Of a stretch of DNA of 46,437 nucleotides, positions 27,229 to 34,831 are shown in pieces (the first letter of the stretch is position 1; each line of letters starts with the position of its first letter). Under the pieces are notes generated by a model. The model was not told the origin of the DNA. It worked only from the letters and a program-made list of their open reading frames with translations, and ran no database searches. Source of the stretch: Saccharopolyspora ipomoeae (lineage in GTDB: Bacteria > Actinomycetota > Actinomycetes > Mycobacteriales > Pseudonocardiaceae); assembly GCF_029952525.1 (NCBI RefSeq), contig NZ_JASAOF010000034.1, positions 1 to 46,437 on the forward strand. Direction: 5' to 3'. Made by a program: the position numbers and the translations under genes.

Positions 27229-28482
27229 TTACCGGCCGGCGGCGGGTCCGGCGGCCAAGCCCACGCTCGGCTCCTCCACGGTGGCCAGCGGTTCGGGCCG
27301 CACGCCCGGGGCGAACTTGGGCACCCGCATGATGACCTTCATGCCCGCGCCCTTCTCGGTCTCCACGACCAGCCCGTAGTCGTTGCCGAAGGTGGCGCGC
27401 ATCCGGTTGTTGATGTTGCCGAGCCCGACGTGCGCGCCGGTGAGGTGCGCGTTGGCGAGCTCGGCGTCGAGCAGCTCCGGGTCCATCCCGATGCCGTCGT
27501 CGTCGACGCTGATCAGCGCCTCGGAGCCGTTGTCCTCGGCGGTGACCGAGACGGTGCCGCCGCCGGGCTTGTTGGCCAGCCCGTGCCGGACCGCGTTCTC
27601 CACCAGCGGCTGCAGCGCCAGGAACGGCACGACGACCGGCAGCACCTCGGGGGCGATCTTGAGCTGCACGTTGAGCCGGTCCGGGCCGAACCGGGCGCTC
27701 TCCAGCGTCAGGTAGCGGTCGATGTTGCGGATCTCGTCGGCCAGCGTCGTGTAGAGGCCGCTGTTGCGGAACGAGTAGCGGGTGAAGTCGGCGAACTCCT
27801 GCAGCAGGTCCCGCGCGTGCTCCGGGTCGGTGCGGATCAGCGAGGAGATCGTGTTCAGCGCGTTGTAGATGAAGTGCGGGGAGATCTGGGCCCGCAGCGC
27901 GCGCACCTCGGCCTGGGCCAGGCGTTCCTTGGACTCCTGCAGCTCGGCGAGTTCGAGCTGGGTCGAGACGTGGTGGGCGACCTCGGCGGCCGCCCTCAGG
28001 AGCCGCTTGCGGTCTCCCCCGGCGATCACCGTCAGCACGCCCCGGACCTGGCCCTCGACCTCCAGCGGGACCACGGCCGCGTGCCGCATGGGGCAGGGCC
28101 GCTGCTCGCAGACCACGTCGCCGTGGTCGAGGAAGTCGCGCTTGCCGGTGCGCAGCACCTGCTCGATCTTGGTGCGCAGGTCGGCGTAGTGGTGGTTGGC
28201 CTCGCCGTCCCAGGTCAGCAGGGTTCCGTCGGCGTCGACGATGCCGACGGCGACGCAGGCCAGCAGCTCGCGGAGGTGCGGGCCGGTCTTGTCGGCCGAC
28301 TCCTGGTTGAGGCCCTCGCGCAGGTAGGGCGCCGCGCTGGTCACCCGGTGCAGAGCCGCCAGCGTGGCGTCCTCCACCGAGGTGCTCACCCGACGTGCCC
28401 GGCACAGCAGAACGAACATGCCCAGCACGGCGAGCGCCGCGAGCGTGGTCAGGACCGTCCGCTCTGTCAACAACTGCGCCAC
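27229..28482 (-). CDS. LytS/YehU-type sensor histidine kinase
   Basis: A 417-residue kinase. One N-terminal membrane helix (near TTLAALAVLGMFVLLC) is followed by a GAF-like sensor part (about residues 70-180). The His_kinase domain has RAQISPHFIYNALNTISSLI with His as phosphoacceptor, and an HATPase_c domain follows (LQPLVENAVRHGLANKP, DDGIGMD). This is the class that pairs with LytTR regulators. GTG at 28482 is preferred; TTG at 28518 would add 12 residues. It is first in the kinase-sppA unit and likely pairs with the regulator at 25167-26006. Confidence 0.9.
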   Translation of the reverse strand: MAQLLTERTVLTTLAALAVLGMFVLLCRARRVSTSVEDATLAALHRVTSAAPYLREGLNQESADKTGPHLRELLACVAVGIVDADGTLLTWDGEANHHYADLRTKIEQVLRTGKRDFLDHGDVVCEQRPCPMRHAAVVPLEVEGQVRGVLTVIAGGDRKRLLRAAAEVAHHVSTQLELAELQESKERLAQAEVRALRAQISPHFIYNALNTISSLIRTDPEHARDLLQEFADFTRYSFRNSGLYTTLADEIRNIDRYLTLESARFGPDRLNVQLKIAPEVLPVVVPFLALQPLVENAVRHGLANKPGGGTVSVTAEDNGSEALISVDDDGIGMDPELLDAELANAHLTGAHVGLGNINNRMRATFGNDYGLVVETEKGAGMKVIMRVPKFAPGVRPEPLATVEEPSVGLAAGPAAGR

Positions 28483-28628
28483 AACATCAATCTGCCCGAG
28501 TCGCACACTCCGAATCAAGGCGGCTACGGCCAGTGCGAGGTTTCCGTCGGTGAACGGTCAGGGTTCCTTCTATCCAGCGGAATCCGTTCGCCCGTTCGCC
28601 GTAACCCACCTGTGCACAACCCCACGAG

Positions 28629-28637
28629 TTGTCCACA
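28629..28637 (+). other. Consensus DnaA box
   Basis: TTGTCCACA matches the actinobacterial DnaA box exactly. It lies within an inverted repeat GTTGTCC / GGACAAC (28628-28650), in the gap between the fpg gene and the kinase. TGTGCACAA, a near match, lies just to its left. Confidence 0.5.
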
Positions 28638-28677
28638 ACCTGGGGACAACTCCAGCGCAGGCAATTTCAGCGGGCGG

Positions 28678-29544
28678 TCACTTCAGCAAGCGGGACATCC
28701 TGCGATCCGCCAGCCGCTTCCCGCCCGTCTGGCACGTCGGGCAGTACTGCATCGACCGGTCCGCGAAGGAGACCTCCCGCACCGTGTCACCGCACACCGG
28801 GCACGGCAAACCGGCGCGCCCGTGCACCCGCAGACCCGACCGCTTCTCGGCCTTGAGCCGCGCGGCGTCCTGGCACAGCGAGCGCTCCACCGCGTCGCGC
28901 AGGATCTCCTGGACGCAGCCGTGCAACCGGGTCACCGCGGCCTCGTCGAGCTTGCCCGCCGTGGCGAACGGGGAGAGCTTGGCGGCGTGCAGGATCTCAT
29001 CCGAGTAGGCGTTGCCGATCCCCGCGATCGTGGACTGCTCGGTGAGCACCGTCTTGATCCGCTCGGTCCGCCCGTCCAGCAGCGCCGCGAGCCGGTCGGC
29101 GTCGAGCTCCAGGGCGTCCGGGCCGAGCCTGGCGATCCCCGGCACCTGCTCCGGGTCCTCGACGATCCAGGCGGCGAGGCTCTTCTGGGTGCCTGCCTCG
29201 GTCAGGTCGAAGCCGACGCCGCCGAGGTGCACGCGCAGCGAGATCGGCCCGCGCCCCGGCTTCGGCGGCGTCGCGGCGAGCTTGTCCGACCAGCGCAGCC
29301 AGCCGGCGCGGGCCAGGTGGGCGACCAGGTGCAGATCCCCCCGGTCCGCGTCGCCGCAGACCAGGTCGAGGTACTTGCCGTGCCTGGTGGCACCGGTGAC
29401 CTCGCGGCCGTGCAGCGCTGTGAAGGGCGGGTCGGCGGTCTTGAGGACGCTCATCGAGGCGACGTCCACGCGCGCGACCGTCCGCCCCACGGCGTGGTCG
29501 CGGAGGTGCTGGGCCAACGCCTCCACCTCGGGAAGTTCCGGCAC
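28678..29544 (-). CDS. Fpg/Nei-family DNA glycosylase
   Basis: A 288-residue base-excision repair glycosylase/AP lyase. It begins PELPEVEALAQHL after the initiator, giving the catalytic Pro2 and Glu3. The helix-two-turn-helix has TIAGIGNAYSDEILH. The C-terminal zinc finger has CPVCGDTV and YCPTCQTGGK, so four Cys ligands are kept. The enzyme removes oxidised bases such as 8-oxoguanine or formamidopyrimidines. Assignment to MutM or Nei is not settled; in mycobacteria this form is close to the second Fpg/Nei paralogues. GTG start. Confidence 0.9.
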   Translation of the reverse strand: MPELPEVEALAQHLRDHAVGRTVARVDVASMSVLKTADPPFTALHGREVTGATRHGKYLDLVCGDADRGDLHLVAHLARAGWLRWSDKLAATPPKPGRGPISLRVHLGGVGFDLTEAGTQKSLAAWIVEDPEQVPGIARLGPDALELDADRLAALLDGRTERIKTVLTEQSTIAGIGNAYSDEILHAAKLSPFATAGKLDEAAVTRLHGCVQEILRDAVERSLCQDAARLKAEKRSGLRVHGRAGLPCPVCGDTVREVSFADRSMQYCPTCQTGGKRLADRRMSRLLK

Positions 29545-29570
29545 ACCGCCAGTGTGCCCCAGGAACGGCC

Positions 29571-30008
29571 CTACTCGGTGGGTTGAAGCCGCCCGTTCAT
29601 GTCGGGTTCGGCGTAGAGCTCGATGTGGCGGGCGACCTGCGAGACCTCGGTGCGGACCTCGATGAAGCCGCGGACGACGCCCACCCAGGTCTCCGGCGGG
29701 TTCTCATCGGCGTCACCCGGGGTGGACGCGGTGAGCGTCCACGGGCGGTGCAGCACCCAGCGGACCGGGAAGAACAGGATCGCGGCCACGAACACCAGGA
29801 TCAGCCAGGCCGGGATGATCACCTCGGCGGGCGTCCAGGCGACGAACACCACCACCAGGGCCGCGAGCGCGGCTCCCACCACGATCGCCGGCGCGTTGCC
29901 GCCGTTGACGTCGTGCTCGAACTCGTCCACCACGATCGGGTTGGACCACTCCAGGTTCGCCCTGATCGTCCACTCGCGGCCGTCGGAGCCCCGCACCACC
30001 CGGTTCAT
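29571..30008 (-). CDS. Conserved two-helix membrane protein
   Basis: A 145-residue protein. It starts MNRVVRGSDGREWTIRANLE and has a soluble N-terminal 55 residues. Two close hydrophobic helices follow (about residues 57-75 and 80-100), then PVRWVLHRPWTL and an acidic tail. I recall similar actinobacterial proteins, sometimes labelled DUF983, but I do not see that family's Cys motif. ATG at 30008 has a GGAGG site 7 nt upstream. Function unknown. Confidence 0.7.
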   Translation of the reverse strand: MNRVVRGSDGREWTIRANLEWSNPIVVDEFEHDVNGGNAPAIVVGAALAALVVVFVAWTPAEVIIPAWLILVFVAAILFFPVRWVLHRPWTLTASTPGDADENPPETWVGVVRGFIEVRTEVSQVARHIELYAEPDMNGRLQPTE

Positions 30009-30222
30009 CGTCGCCTCCCCGCCCACCCGGGCTGGTCTCGATCGCCAACTCACGAACACCCGTCACCGAGCGTGATCTCACGGTACCGGCTCCGCACACG
30101 GAGCGGTGCGTGTTCACCACCTCATTGTCGATCATGCGGAGTCGTCCGGCCAACCCTCGAACCCGGAAACAACCCACCTGAACCACTACGCTTCTCCGCA
30201 GACCGACTTCGGGAGGTGCTCG

Positions 30223-30621
30223 ATGGACGTCGACGAGGCCCGCGAGCTGATCCGCACCCAGCACCGCGCCGTGCTGGGAACGCTGCGCGACGACGCAACA
30301 CCGCTGATGACGCCGGTCCTGGCGGCCCTCGACACCGAGGACCGGGTGGTGATCAGCACCCGGTCGGGCTCGGGCAAGGTCCGCAACCTGCGGCGCGATC
30401 CGCGCGCGTGGCTGTGCGTGCTGCCGGACGAGTTCTTCGGGCGCTGGTTCCAGCTCGACGCGAGCGTCGAGATCGTCGAACTGCCCGACGCGCTGGCGCC
30501 GCTGGAGGAGTACTACCGCGCGATCTCCGGCGAGCACGACGACTGGGACTCCTACCGCGAAGCCATGCGCAGGGAGAACCGAGTGCTGCTCCGGCTCACC
30601 CCGACCCGCGCGATCGGCTGA
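30223..30621 (+). CDS. PPOX-class F420/flavin-dependent oxidoreductase
   Basis: A 132-residue split beta-barrel protein. LIRTQHRAVLGTLRDDATPL, VVISTRSGSGKVRNLRRDPRAWLCVL and LEEYYRAISGEHDDWDSY fit the PPOX-class F420-dependent family of actinobacteria. These proteins bind F420, FMN or biliverdin and reduce small substrates; the substrate here is unknown. ATG at 30223 has a GGGAGG site 6 nt upstream. It lies alone between a membrane protein gene and tRNA-Gly. Confidence 0.85.
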   Translation: MDVDEARELIRTQHRAVLGTLRDDATPLMTPVLAALDTEDRVVISTRSGSGKVRNLRRDPRAWLCVLPDEFFGRWFQLDASVEIVELPDALAPLEEYYRAISGEHDDWDSYREAMRRENRVLLRLTPTRAIG

Positions 30622-30712
30622 GGGGACCCCCGGTGAACGACCCGCGAACCATGGGCTAAAGTATTCACCAACAGCCCACCGGGGGCGGAAGTCACCGGGA
30701 GGCGATGAAGAT

Positions 30713-30785
30713 GCGGATGTAGCGCAGCTGGTAGCGCATCACCTTGCCAAGGTGAGGGTCGCGGGTTCGAGTCCCGTCATCCGCT
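30713..30785 (+). tRNA. tRNA-Gly (GCC)
   Basis: A 73-nt cloverleaf. The acceptor arms are GCGGATG and CATCCGC with discriminator T. The D arm is GCGCAGCTGGTAGCGC, the anticodon stem is CACCT/AGGTG with GCC in the loop, and the T arm includes GGGTTCGAGTCCC. The CCA end is not encoded. A TAAAGT hexamer at 30657-30662 may be its -10 box, and a strong terminator follows. Confidence 0.95.
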
Positions 30786-30788
30786 CGC

Positions 30789-30829
30789 AGCGAGAGGCCC
30801 GAGGTAACCACCTCGGGCCTCTCGCTTTT
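30789..30829 (+). terminator. Terminator after tRNA-Gly
   Basis: A 16-bp stem (30789-30804 with 30811-30826), 6-nt loop and a short T run, 3 bp after the tRNA. Confidence 0.9.
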
Positions 30830-30861
30830 GGGTTGGGCGGGTTCTGCTGCGGAGGTGTGGG

Positions 30862-30939
30862 CAGGGGACAGTTTTTCCTCGAATTGTCCGGGCAAAACGG
30901 ACATTGATCATGGGTGATTCGAGGAAAAACTGTCCCCTG
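30862..30939 (-). repeat. Long palindromic element L2 (78 bp)
   Basis: Perfect 23-bp arms (30862-30884 and 30917-30939) surround a 32-nt centre. Read on the minus strand it aligns without gaps to L1 (20447-20524). It shares the outer GGGGACAGTTTT arm and the 27-nt run (30893-30919) but has a different inner arm block (30876-30881 with 30920-30925). It lies between the tRNA terminator and the 3' end of msrA. Confidence 0.93.
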
Positions 30940-30990
30940 GTGACGCTTCGCGCCCCCGCTGCACCGCGTCCCGCGCTCTCCGGGGGTGGG

Positions 30991-31647
30991 TCAGCTCTGG
31001 ACTCCGAGGCCGACGGGGCAGGAGACCCCGGTGCCTCCGAGGCCGCAGTAGCCGTTGGGGTTCTTGGCGTCCGAGAGGTACTGCTGGTGGTAGGTCTCGG
31101 CGTAGAAGAAGTCCCGCAGCGGAGCGATCTCGGTGGTGATCTCGCCCTTGCCCGCCGCGGTCAGGGCCTGCTGGAAGGCCTCGCGGCTCGCTTCCGCCTC
31201 GGCCTTCTGCTGCTCGTCGGCGTAGTAGATCGCCGAGCGGTACTGGGTGCCCATGTCGTTGCCCTGGCGCATGCCCTGCGTGGGGTCGTGGTTCTCCCAG
31301 AACGCCTTGAGGACCTGCGGGAAGCTGATCCTCTTCGGGTCGAAGACGACCAGGACGGCCTCGGTGTGACCGGTCAGCCCGGAGCAGACCTCTTCGTAGG
31401 TGGGGTTCGGCGTGTACCCGCCCGCGTAGCCGACGGCGGTGCTCCACACGCCCTCGGTCTGCCAGAACACGCGCTCGGCACCCCAGAAGCAGCCCATGCC
31501 GACCACGGCGGTGGCCATGCCCTCCGGGAACGGCGGCACGATTCGGCGATCCGGGAACACGGCGTGGTGCTCGTCCACCGGCAGCGCCGAGTCCCGGCCC
31601 GGCAGCGCCGACGACGGGTCGATCATCTTCAGCTTCGCACCGAACAT
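30991..31647 (-). CDS. msrA: Peptide methionine-S-sulfoxide reductase
   Basis: A 218-residue MsrA that repairs oxidised methionine (S form) using thioredoxin. The catalytic loop is VVGMGCFWGAERVFWQ with the nucleophilic Cys. GYAGGYTPNPTYEEVCSG and HTEAVLVVFDP follow. Resolving Cys residues lie at the C-terminus (NGYCGLGGTGVSCPVG). The length with an N-terminal extension (about 40 residues) is usual for actinobacterial forms. ATG at 31647 lies 6 nt after TAGGCT (31659-31654), which points to a leaderless mRNA independent of the upstream acyltransferase. Confidence 0.95.
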   Translation of the reverse strand: MFGAKLKMIDPSSALPGRDSALPVDEHHAVFPDRRIVPPFPEGMATAVVGMGCFWGAERVFWQTEGVWSTAVGYAGGYTPNPTYEEVCSGLTGHTEAVLVVFDPKRISFPQVLKAFWENHDPTQGMRQGNDMGTQYRSAIYYADEQQKAEAEASREAFQQALTAAGKGEITTEIAPLRDFFYAETYHQQYLSDAKNPNGYCGLGGTGVSCPVGLGVQS

Positions 31648-31667
31648 GAACCCAGCCTACGCCGTGG

Positions 31668-33209
31668 TCAACGGCGATCCAGCCGAGTGGGATCGCCGTG
31701 ACGCCCGGGCTCCGGAGGTCGCGCGTGCCTGCCGCGCGGCGGCTCCTCGGGCTCGTCGATCTCCCCGGACAACCGCCGCGACAGCGGTGACTGCTCCGGC
31801 ATCCGCCTGGGCGCGGGCCGTCGAGGGACGGGGGAAGTTCTCATGAAAACCTCCCCACCCCCACGATCACCGGGAGACGGGGTGGAAGTCCCGGGTACGT
31901 CGCTCGGAACCCCGTTACCCGCAGGTGGGGACGTTCTCGGGGGACGTTCCCCTCGGGGACGGGGTCCTGAGGGGGAGGAGGTTTTCATGAAAACTTCCCC
32001 CGACGAACGGTCCCGTTCGGGAGGTGGGGGTGGGGAGGTTTTCATGAAAACCTCGTCGCCCTGGGGCCGGGAAGGCGCTCTGGGGGCCGGTTCCGGGTGG
32101 AGGACTTCCGTGGGGGCGTCTGACGGGTCCGGCGGGGTCGTGGGCGTCGGGGTCAGGAGGTGGCGGAGGCGCATCGTGGGGTCTTCGACGTACTTCCACG
32201 ACAGGGTGCCGAGGACGTAGGCGATCGGGGCGGCGCAGAGCAGCATCAGCCACTGGTTGCGGAGGCCCGCCAGGGCGAGGAGCTGCTGGACCGGGAAGCC
32301 CCAGACGTAGACGCCGTAGCTGCCGTTGACCCACACCCCCGGCACCGTCAGCTTCGCCGGCCAGAAGTGCCCGGCCACGATCACCGCGTAGCTGACCGCG
32401 AACGCCATCCACGCCGACGCCGTGATGGTGTTGCCCATCACGACCAGCACGACCAGGCCCGCGCCCGCGGCCAGCGGGGACAGCGGGATCCGGTAGAGGT
32501 TCAGCAGCACGCCCGCCGCGAAGGCCACCAGGAACGCCACCAGCGACTCGACCGGCACGCTCAGCAGCGAGCCCGCGGACTCCGCGCCTGGGATCTGCTC
32601 CAGGTGCCGGTCCCAGGCGACCAGGCCGATCAGCGCGAGCACCGTCAGCCAGCGAAGGTTCTTCCTCGCCGTGCCCAGCAGGAGCAGCGCGAACAGGCCG
32701 CCGTAGGCCAGCAGCTCCATCGGCAGCGTCCACAGCGAGCCGTTGACCGCGTCCGGCCACGGGTTGCTCTCGAACACGCCGGGCAGGTCGTGCCGCAGGG
32801 TCAGCAGGCCCGCGTTGTTGACGATGTAACCCCAGGTCTCGTGGGCGCGGAAGTACTCGCCGAGCGGCAGCGTCGTGATCATCGGGCCGACCACGAGGGC
32901 CATCCCGACCGACACGGTCAGCATCGGCGGCCACAGCCGCAGCACCCGCTTGACCGCGAAGCGCAGCGCGTGCGGGTCGCGCATCCAGCTCTCGGTGATC
33001 TGGAACCCGCTGAGCGCGAAGAAGCCCATCAGCACGCCCTCGTCGGGCTGCACCGGCCACTCCGGCGGGAACAGCTCCCCGCTGCCCACCAGCGGCGAGC
33101 TGTGACCGTAGATGACCAGCAGCGCGCCGATCATGCGGATCCAGGCGAAGCCGTGGTTCGGGGCGGCGAACAGCTCGGGGCGAGCGTGCACCACGCGCGC
33201 AGCGCTCAA
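31668..33209 (-). CDS. Acyltransferase-3 membrane protein with repeat-derived tail
   Basis: A 513-residue protein. The first 350 residues form an acyltransferase-3 domain (about ten helices; WIRMIGALLVIYGHSSPL carries the conserved His; GSLWTLPMELLAYGG and WKYVEDPTMRLR are typical). Such enzymes O-acylate sugars or lipids at the membrane. The last 160 residues are unusual: a Pro/Ser/Arg-rich tail with three EVFMKTS/EVFMRTS heptapeptides and a degenerate one (ERPPRTS), each encoded by a palindromic element. These copies are multiples of three apart, so the frame is held. TTG at 33209 is the best start. The domain call is firm; a role for the tail is unknown. Confidence 0.85.
   Translation of the reverse strand: MSAARVVHARPELFAAPNHGFAWIRMIGALLVIYGHSSPLVGSGELFPPEWPVQPDEGVLMGFFALSGFQITESWMRDPHALRFAVKRVLRLWPPMLTVSVGMALVVGPMITTLPLGEYFRAHETWGYIVNNAGLLTLRHDLPGVFESNPWPDAVNGSLWTLPMELLAYGGLFALLLLGTARKNLRWLTVLALIGLVAWDRHLEQIPGAESAGSLLSVPVESLVAFLVAFAAGVLLNLYRIPLSPLAAGAGLVVLVVMGNTITASAWMAFAVSYAVIVAGHFWPAKLTVPGVWVNGSYGVYVWGFPVQQLLALAGLRNQWLMLLCAAPIAYVLGTLSWKYVEDPTMRLRHLLTPTPTTPPDPSDAPTEVLHPEPAPRAPSRPQGDEVFMKTSPPPPPERDRSSGEVFMKTSSPSGPRPRGERPPRTSPPAGNGVPSDVPGTSTPSPGDRGGGEVFMRTSPVPRRPAPRRMPEQSPLSRRLSGEIDEPEEPPRGRHARPPEPGRHGDPTRLDRR
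31831..31856. repeat. Palindrome element 5, in acyltransferase 3' end
   Basis: A 26-bp near-palindrome with two mismatched pairs. On the minus strand it encodes EVFMRTS of the acyltransferase tail. Centre CATG at 31842-31845. Confidence 0.85.
31927..31952. repeat. Degenerate palindrome element
   Basis: A decayed copy. Its left half GGGGACGTTCTC matches the left half of element 5 at 11 of 12 positions, but the CATG centre is lost. It encodes the ERPPRTS segment of the tail, aligned with EVFMKTS. Confidence 0.6.
31974..32001. repeat. Palindrome element 6, in acyltransferase tail
   Basis: A near-palindrome with core GGTTTTCATGAAAAC and unequal outer arms. It encodes EVFMKTS on both strands. 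Centre CATG at 31986-31989, 144 bp from element 5. Confidence 0.88.
32035..32054. repeat. Palindrome element 7, in acyltransferase tail
   Basis: A perfect 20-bp palindrome with arm GAGGTTTTCA. It encodes EVFMKT of the tail. Centre CATG at 32043-32046, 57 bp from element 6. Confidence 0.9.
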
Positions 33210-33300
33210 CCCGGATCACCCCATCGATTCATGCCCGGAGCGGACGTCAAACGCTGCGTAGCCTAGCCGGGCCGTCCGCGCGGCGGGGCCCCTTTACAAC

Positions 33301-33358
33301 CCGGACGCCCGTCCGGACCAGGGGTGCGCACCGGATCGTTATTCGGCCGGTGCACCCC
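33301..33358. other. Two hairpins in the divergent gap before the Q/P-rich gene
   Basis: CCGGACG-CC-CGTCCGG (33301-33316) is followed by a larger inverted repeat (33321-33334 with 33347-33358, one bulge). They lie between divergent genes, so they are more likely operators or leader structures than terminators. Confidence 0.4.
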
Positions 33359-33433
33359 GAACGTGTCGCCGGGTGCCAGAATGTCCTCGTTCGCAGCAGC
33401 GGCGTTCATGGAAATCCGGAAAGGGCGCTATCG

Positions 33434-34723
33434 GTGACCTGGCAAGACGAGTTGCAGAACCTCGACGCCGAGCTCGCGGCGGGACGCATTTCCGCCGAGG
33501 AGTACCGACAGCGCAGGGACGCGGTGCTGGGCAGGGCGCAGGGCGGGACTCCGTCGAACCCCGACGGGTTCCCGCAGCAGGACACGACCCCACCGGCTGA
33601 TCCCTCGTCCGGGGGTTTCCCCCAGCAGCAACCGGCCCAGCAGCAGCCGGCCCAGCAGCAGCCGCAGAGCCCGTTCCCGCCCGCGTTCAGCTGGGGCGAC
33701 GCCGCCAAGCAGCAGCCGCAGCAGGGCACCGGCGAGGAGGCGACGCAGGTCGTCCAGAACCCGTTCGCCCAGCAGCAACAGCAGCAGCCGCCCGCGGACT
33801 CCAACAGCACCCAGATCGTCAGCGTCCCCCAAACCCCCCAGGCCCAGAACCCCCAGGCCCAGAACCCGCAGGCTCCCCCGCCGCCGCAGTGGGGTCAGTC
33901 GCAGCCGCCGTGGACCGGCCAGCAGCAGGGTCCGCAGGGCTGGGGACCGGTGGAGACCACCGGCACTCCGTGGGGCGATGACCTGCCCGGATCCGGCGAT
34001 TCCGGCGAGGCGTCCTGGATGCGGCAGGGCCCGGAGGTCTTCGAGTCGGCGGGCAAGCCCGGCAAGGGCAAGCTGATCGCGGGCCTGTCCATCGGCGCGG
34101 TGCTGCTGGTCGTGGTGATCGTCGCGGTCGTCTTCTACTTCGCGGGCAGCGGCGGGAGCACCGACGAGCGCGAGACCGCGGCGCCCGCGCCTCCGCCGCC
34201 CGCTCCGACGACGACCCAACTGCCGGAACCGCCGGTCGCCAAGGCCCCGCCGGCCACCACGCAGGAAGTGCTGGTCGCCGCGAACGGCCCGGCGCACCCG
34301 TGGTCCGGGCTGCTGGACCTGCCGAACCTGCAGGGCGCCAAGGGCGGGTTGCTGCAGCCCAAGCCGGTGCTCGACACCGCGTTCCAGAACGGCCTGGTCG
34401 AGGGCTGGTTCAACGGCACCGACGGCGTGCAGCCGAAGACGACGCTGCTCGCGCTGAAGATGCCCGACGCCAACGCCGCCAAGACCGTGGTCGACAAGTA
34501 CCTGGCCGCGCAGCAGGGCTTGTCCGAGGTGGAGGACCTGTCCTACCAGGGCGTTTCGGTCGTCTCGACGGGCGCGACGTTCCGGACCGCCTACGTGGCG
34601 CACAACTACGCGGTGATCATCGACGTGAGCGGGGCGCCCGAGCAGAAGGACGCGGCCCAGCAGTCCTTCAAGGCGGTCCTGGACCAGCAGCTCACCCAGA
34701 CTCCCCCGACGATCCGCGAGTGA
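33434..34723 (+). CDS. Q/P-rich single-pass membrane protein with SHOCT-like N-terminus
   Basis: A 429-residue protein. The N-terminal 35 residues (WQDELQNLDAELAAGRISAE) resemble a short SHOCT-like oligomerisation motif. Then comes a long Gln/Pro-rich cytosolic stretch with PAQQQ and PQAQN repeats (about 50-200). One membrane helix follows (about 214-236). The outer domain has a Pro/Thr linker and a folded C-terminal part with SGLLDLPNLQGAKGGLLQPK. GTG at 33434 is the start. I do not recognise the outer domain. Related actinobacterial proteins are cell-envelope associated. A strong hairpin follows. Confidence 0.75.
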   Translation: MTWQDELQNLDAELAAGRISAEEYRQRRDAVLGRAQGGTPSNPDGFPQQDTTPPADPSSGGFPQQQPAQQQPAQQQPQSPFPPAFSWGDAAKQQPQQGTGEEATQVVQNPFAQQQQQQPPADSNSTQIVSVPQTPQAQNPQAQNPQAPPPPQWGQSQPPWTGQQQGPQGWGPVETTGTPWGDDLPGSGDSGEASWMRQGPEVFESAGKPGKGKLIAGLSIGAVLLVVVIVAVVFYFAGSGGSTDERETAAPAPPPPAPTTTQLPEPPVAKAPPATTQEVLVAANGPAHPWSGLLDLPNLQGAKGGLLQPKPVLDTAFQNGLVEGWFNGTDGVQPKTTLLALKMPDANAAKTVVDKYLAAQQGLSEVEDLSYQGVSVVSTGATFRTAYVAHNYAVIIDVSGAPEQKDAAQQSFKAVLDQQLTQTPPTIRE

Positions 34724-34737
34724 TCGCCGGCAGTGCT

Positions 34738-34773
34738 CGAAGGCCGCCACCTCACCGGAGGTGGCGGCCTTCG
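34738..34773. terminator. Terminator between convergent genes
   Basis: A perfect 16-bp GC-rich stem (34738-34753 with 34758-34773) and 4-nt loop lie between the Q/P-rich gene and the convergent glycosyltransferase gene. Confidence 0.85.
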
Positions 34774-34780
34774 TCGTCAT

Positions 34781-34831
34781 GGGCCCGAGTGGGTCAGGGG
34801 CCCGAGTGGGTCAGGGGCCCGAGTGGGTCAG
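34781..34831. repeat. 3 x 17-bp perfect tandem repeat at glycosyltransferase stop
   Basis: GGGCCCGAGTGGGTCAG is repeated exactly three times. The stop codon of the glycosyltransferase gene (34828-34830) lies in the third copy. Since 17 is not a multiple of 3, the copies give stop codons in all three minus-strand frames. Confidence 0.9.

Noticed and set aside
31843..32220. Plus-strand gene encoding MKTSPPPRSPG and EVFMKTS repeats
   Set aside because: Palindromes encode the same heptapeptide on both strands. Only the minus strand is continuous with a real domain.
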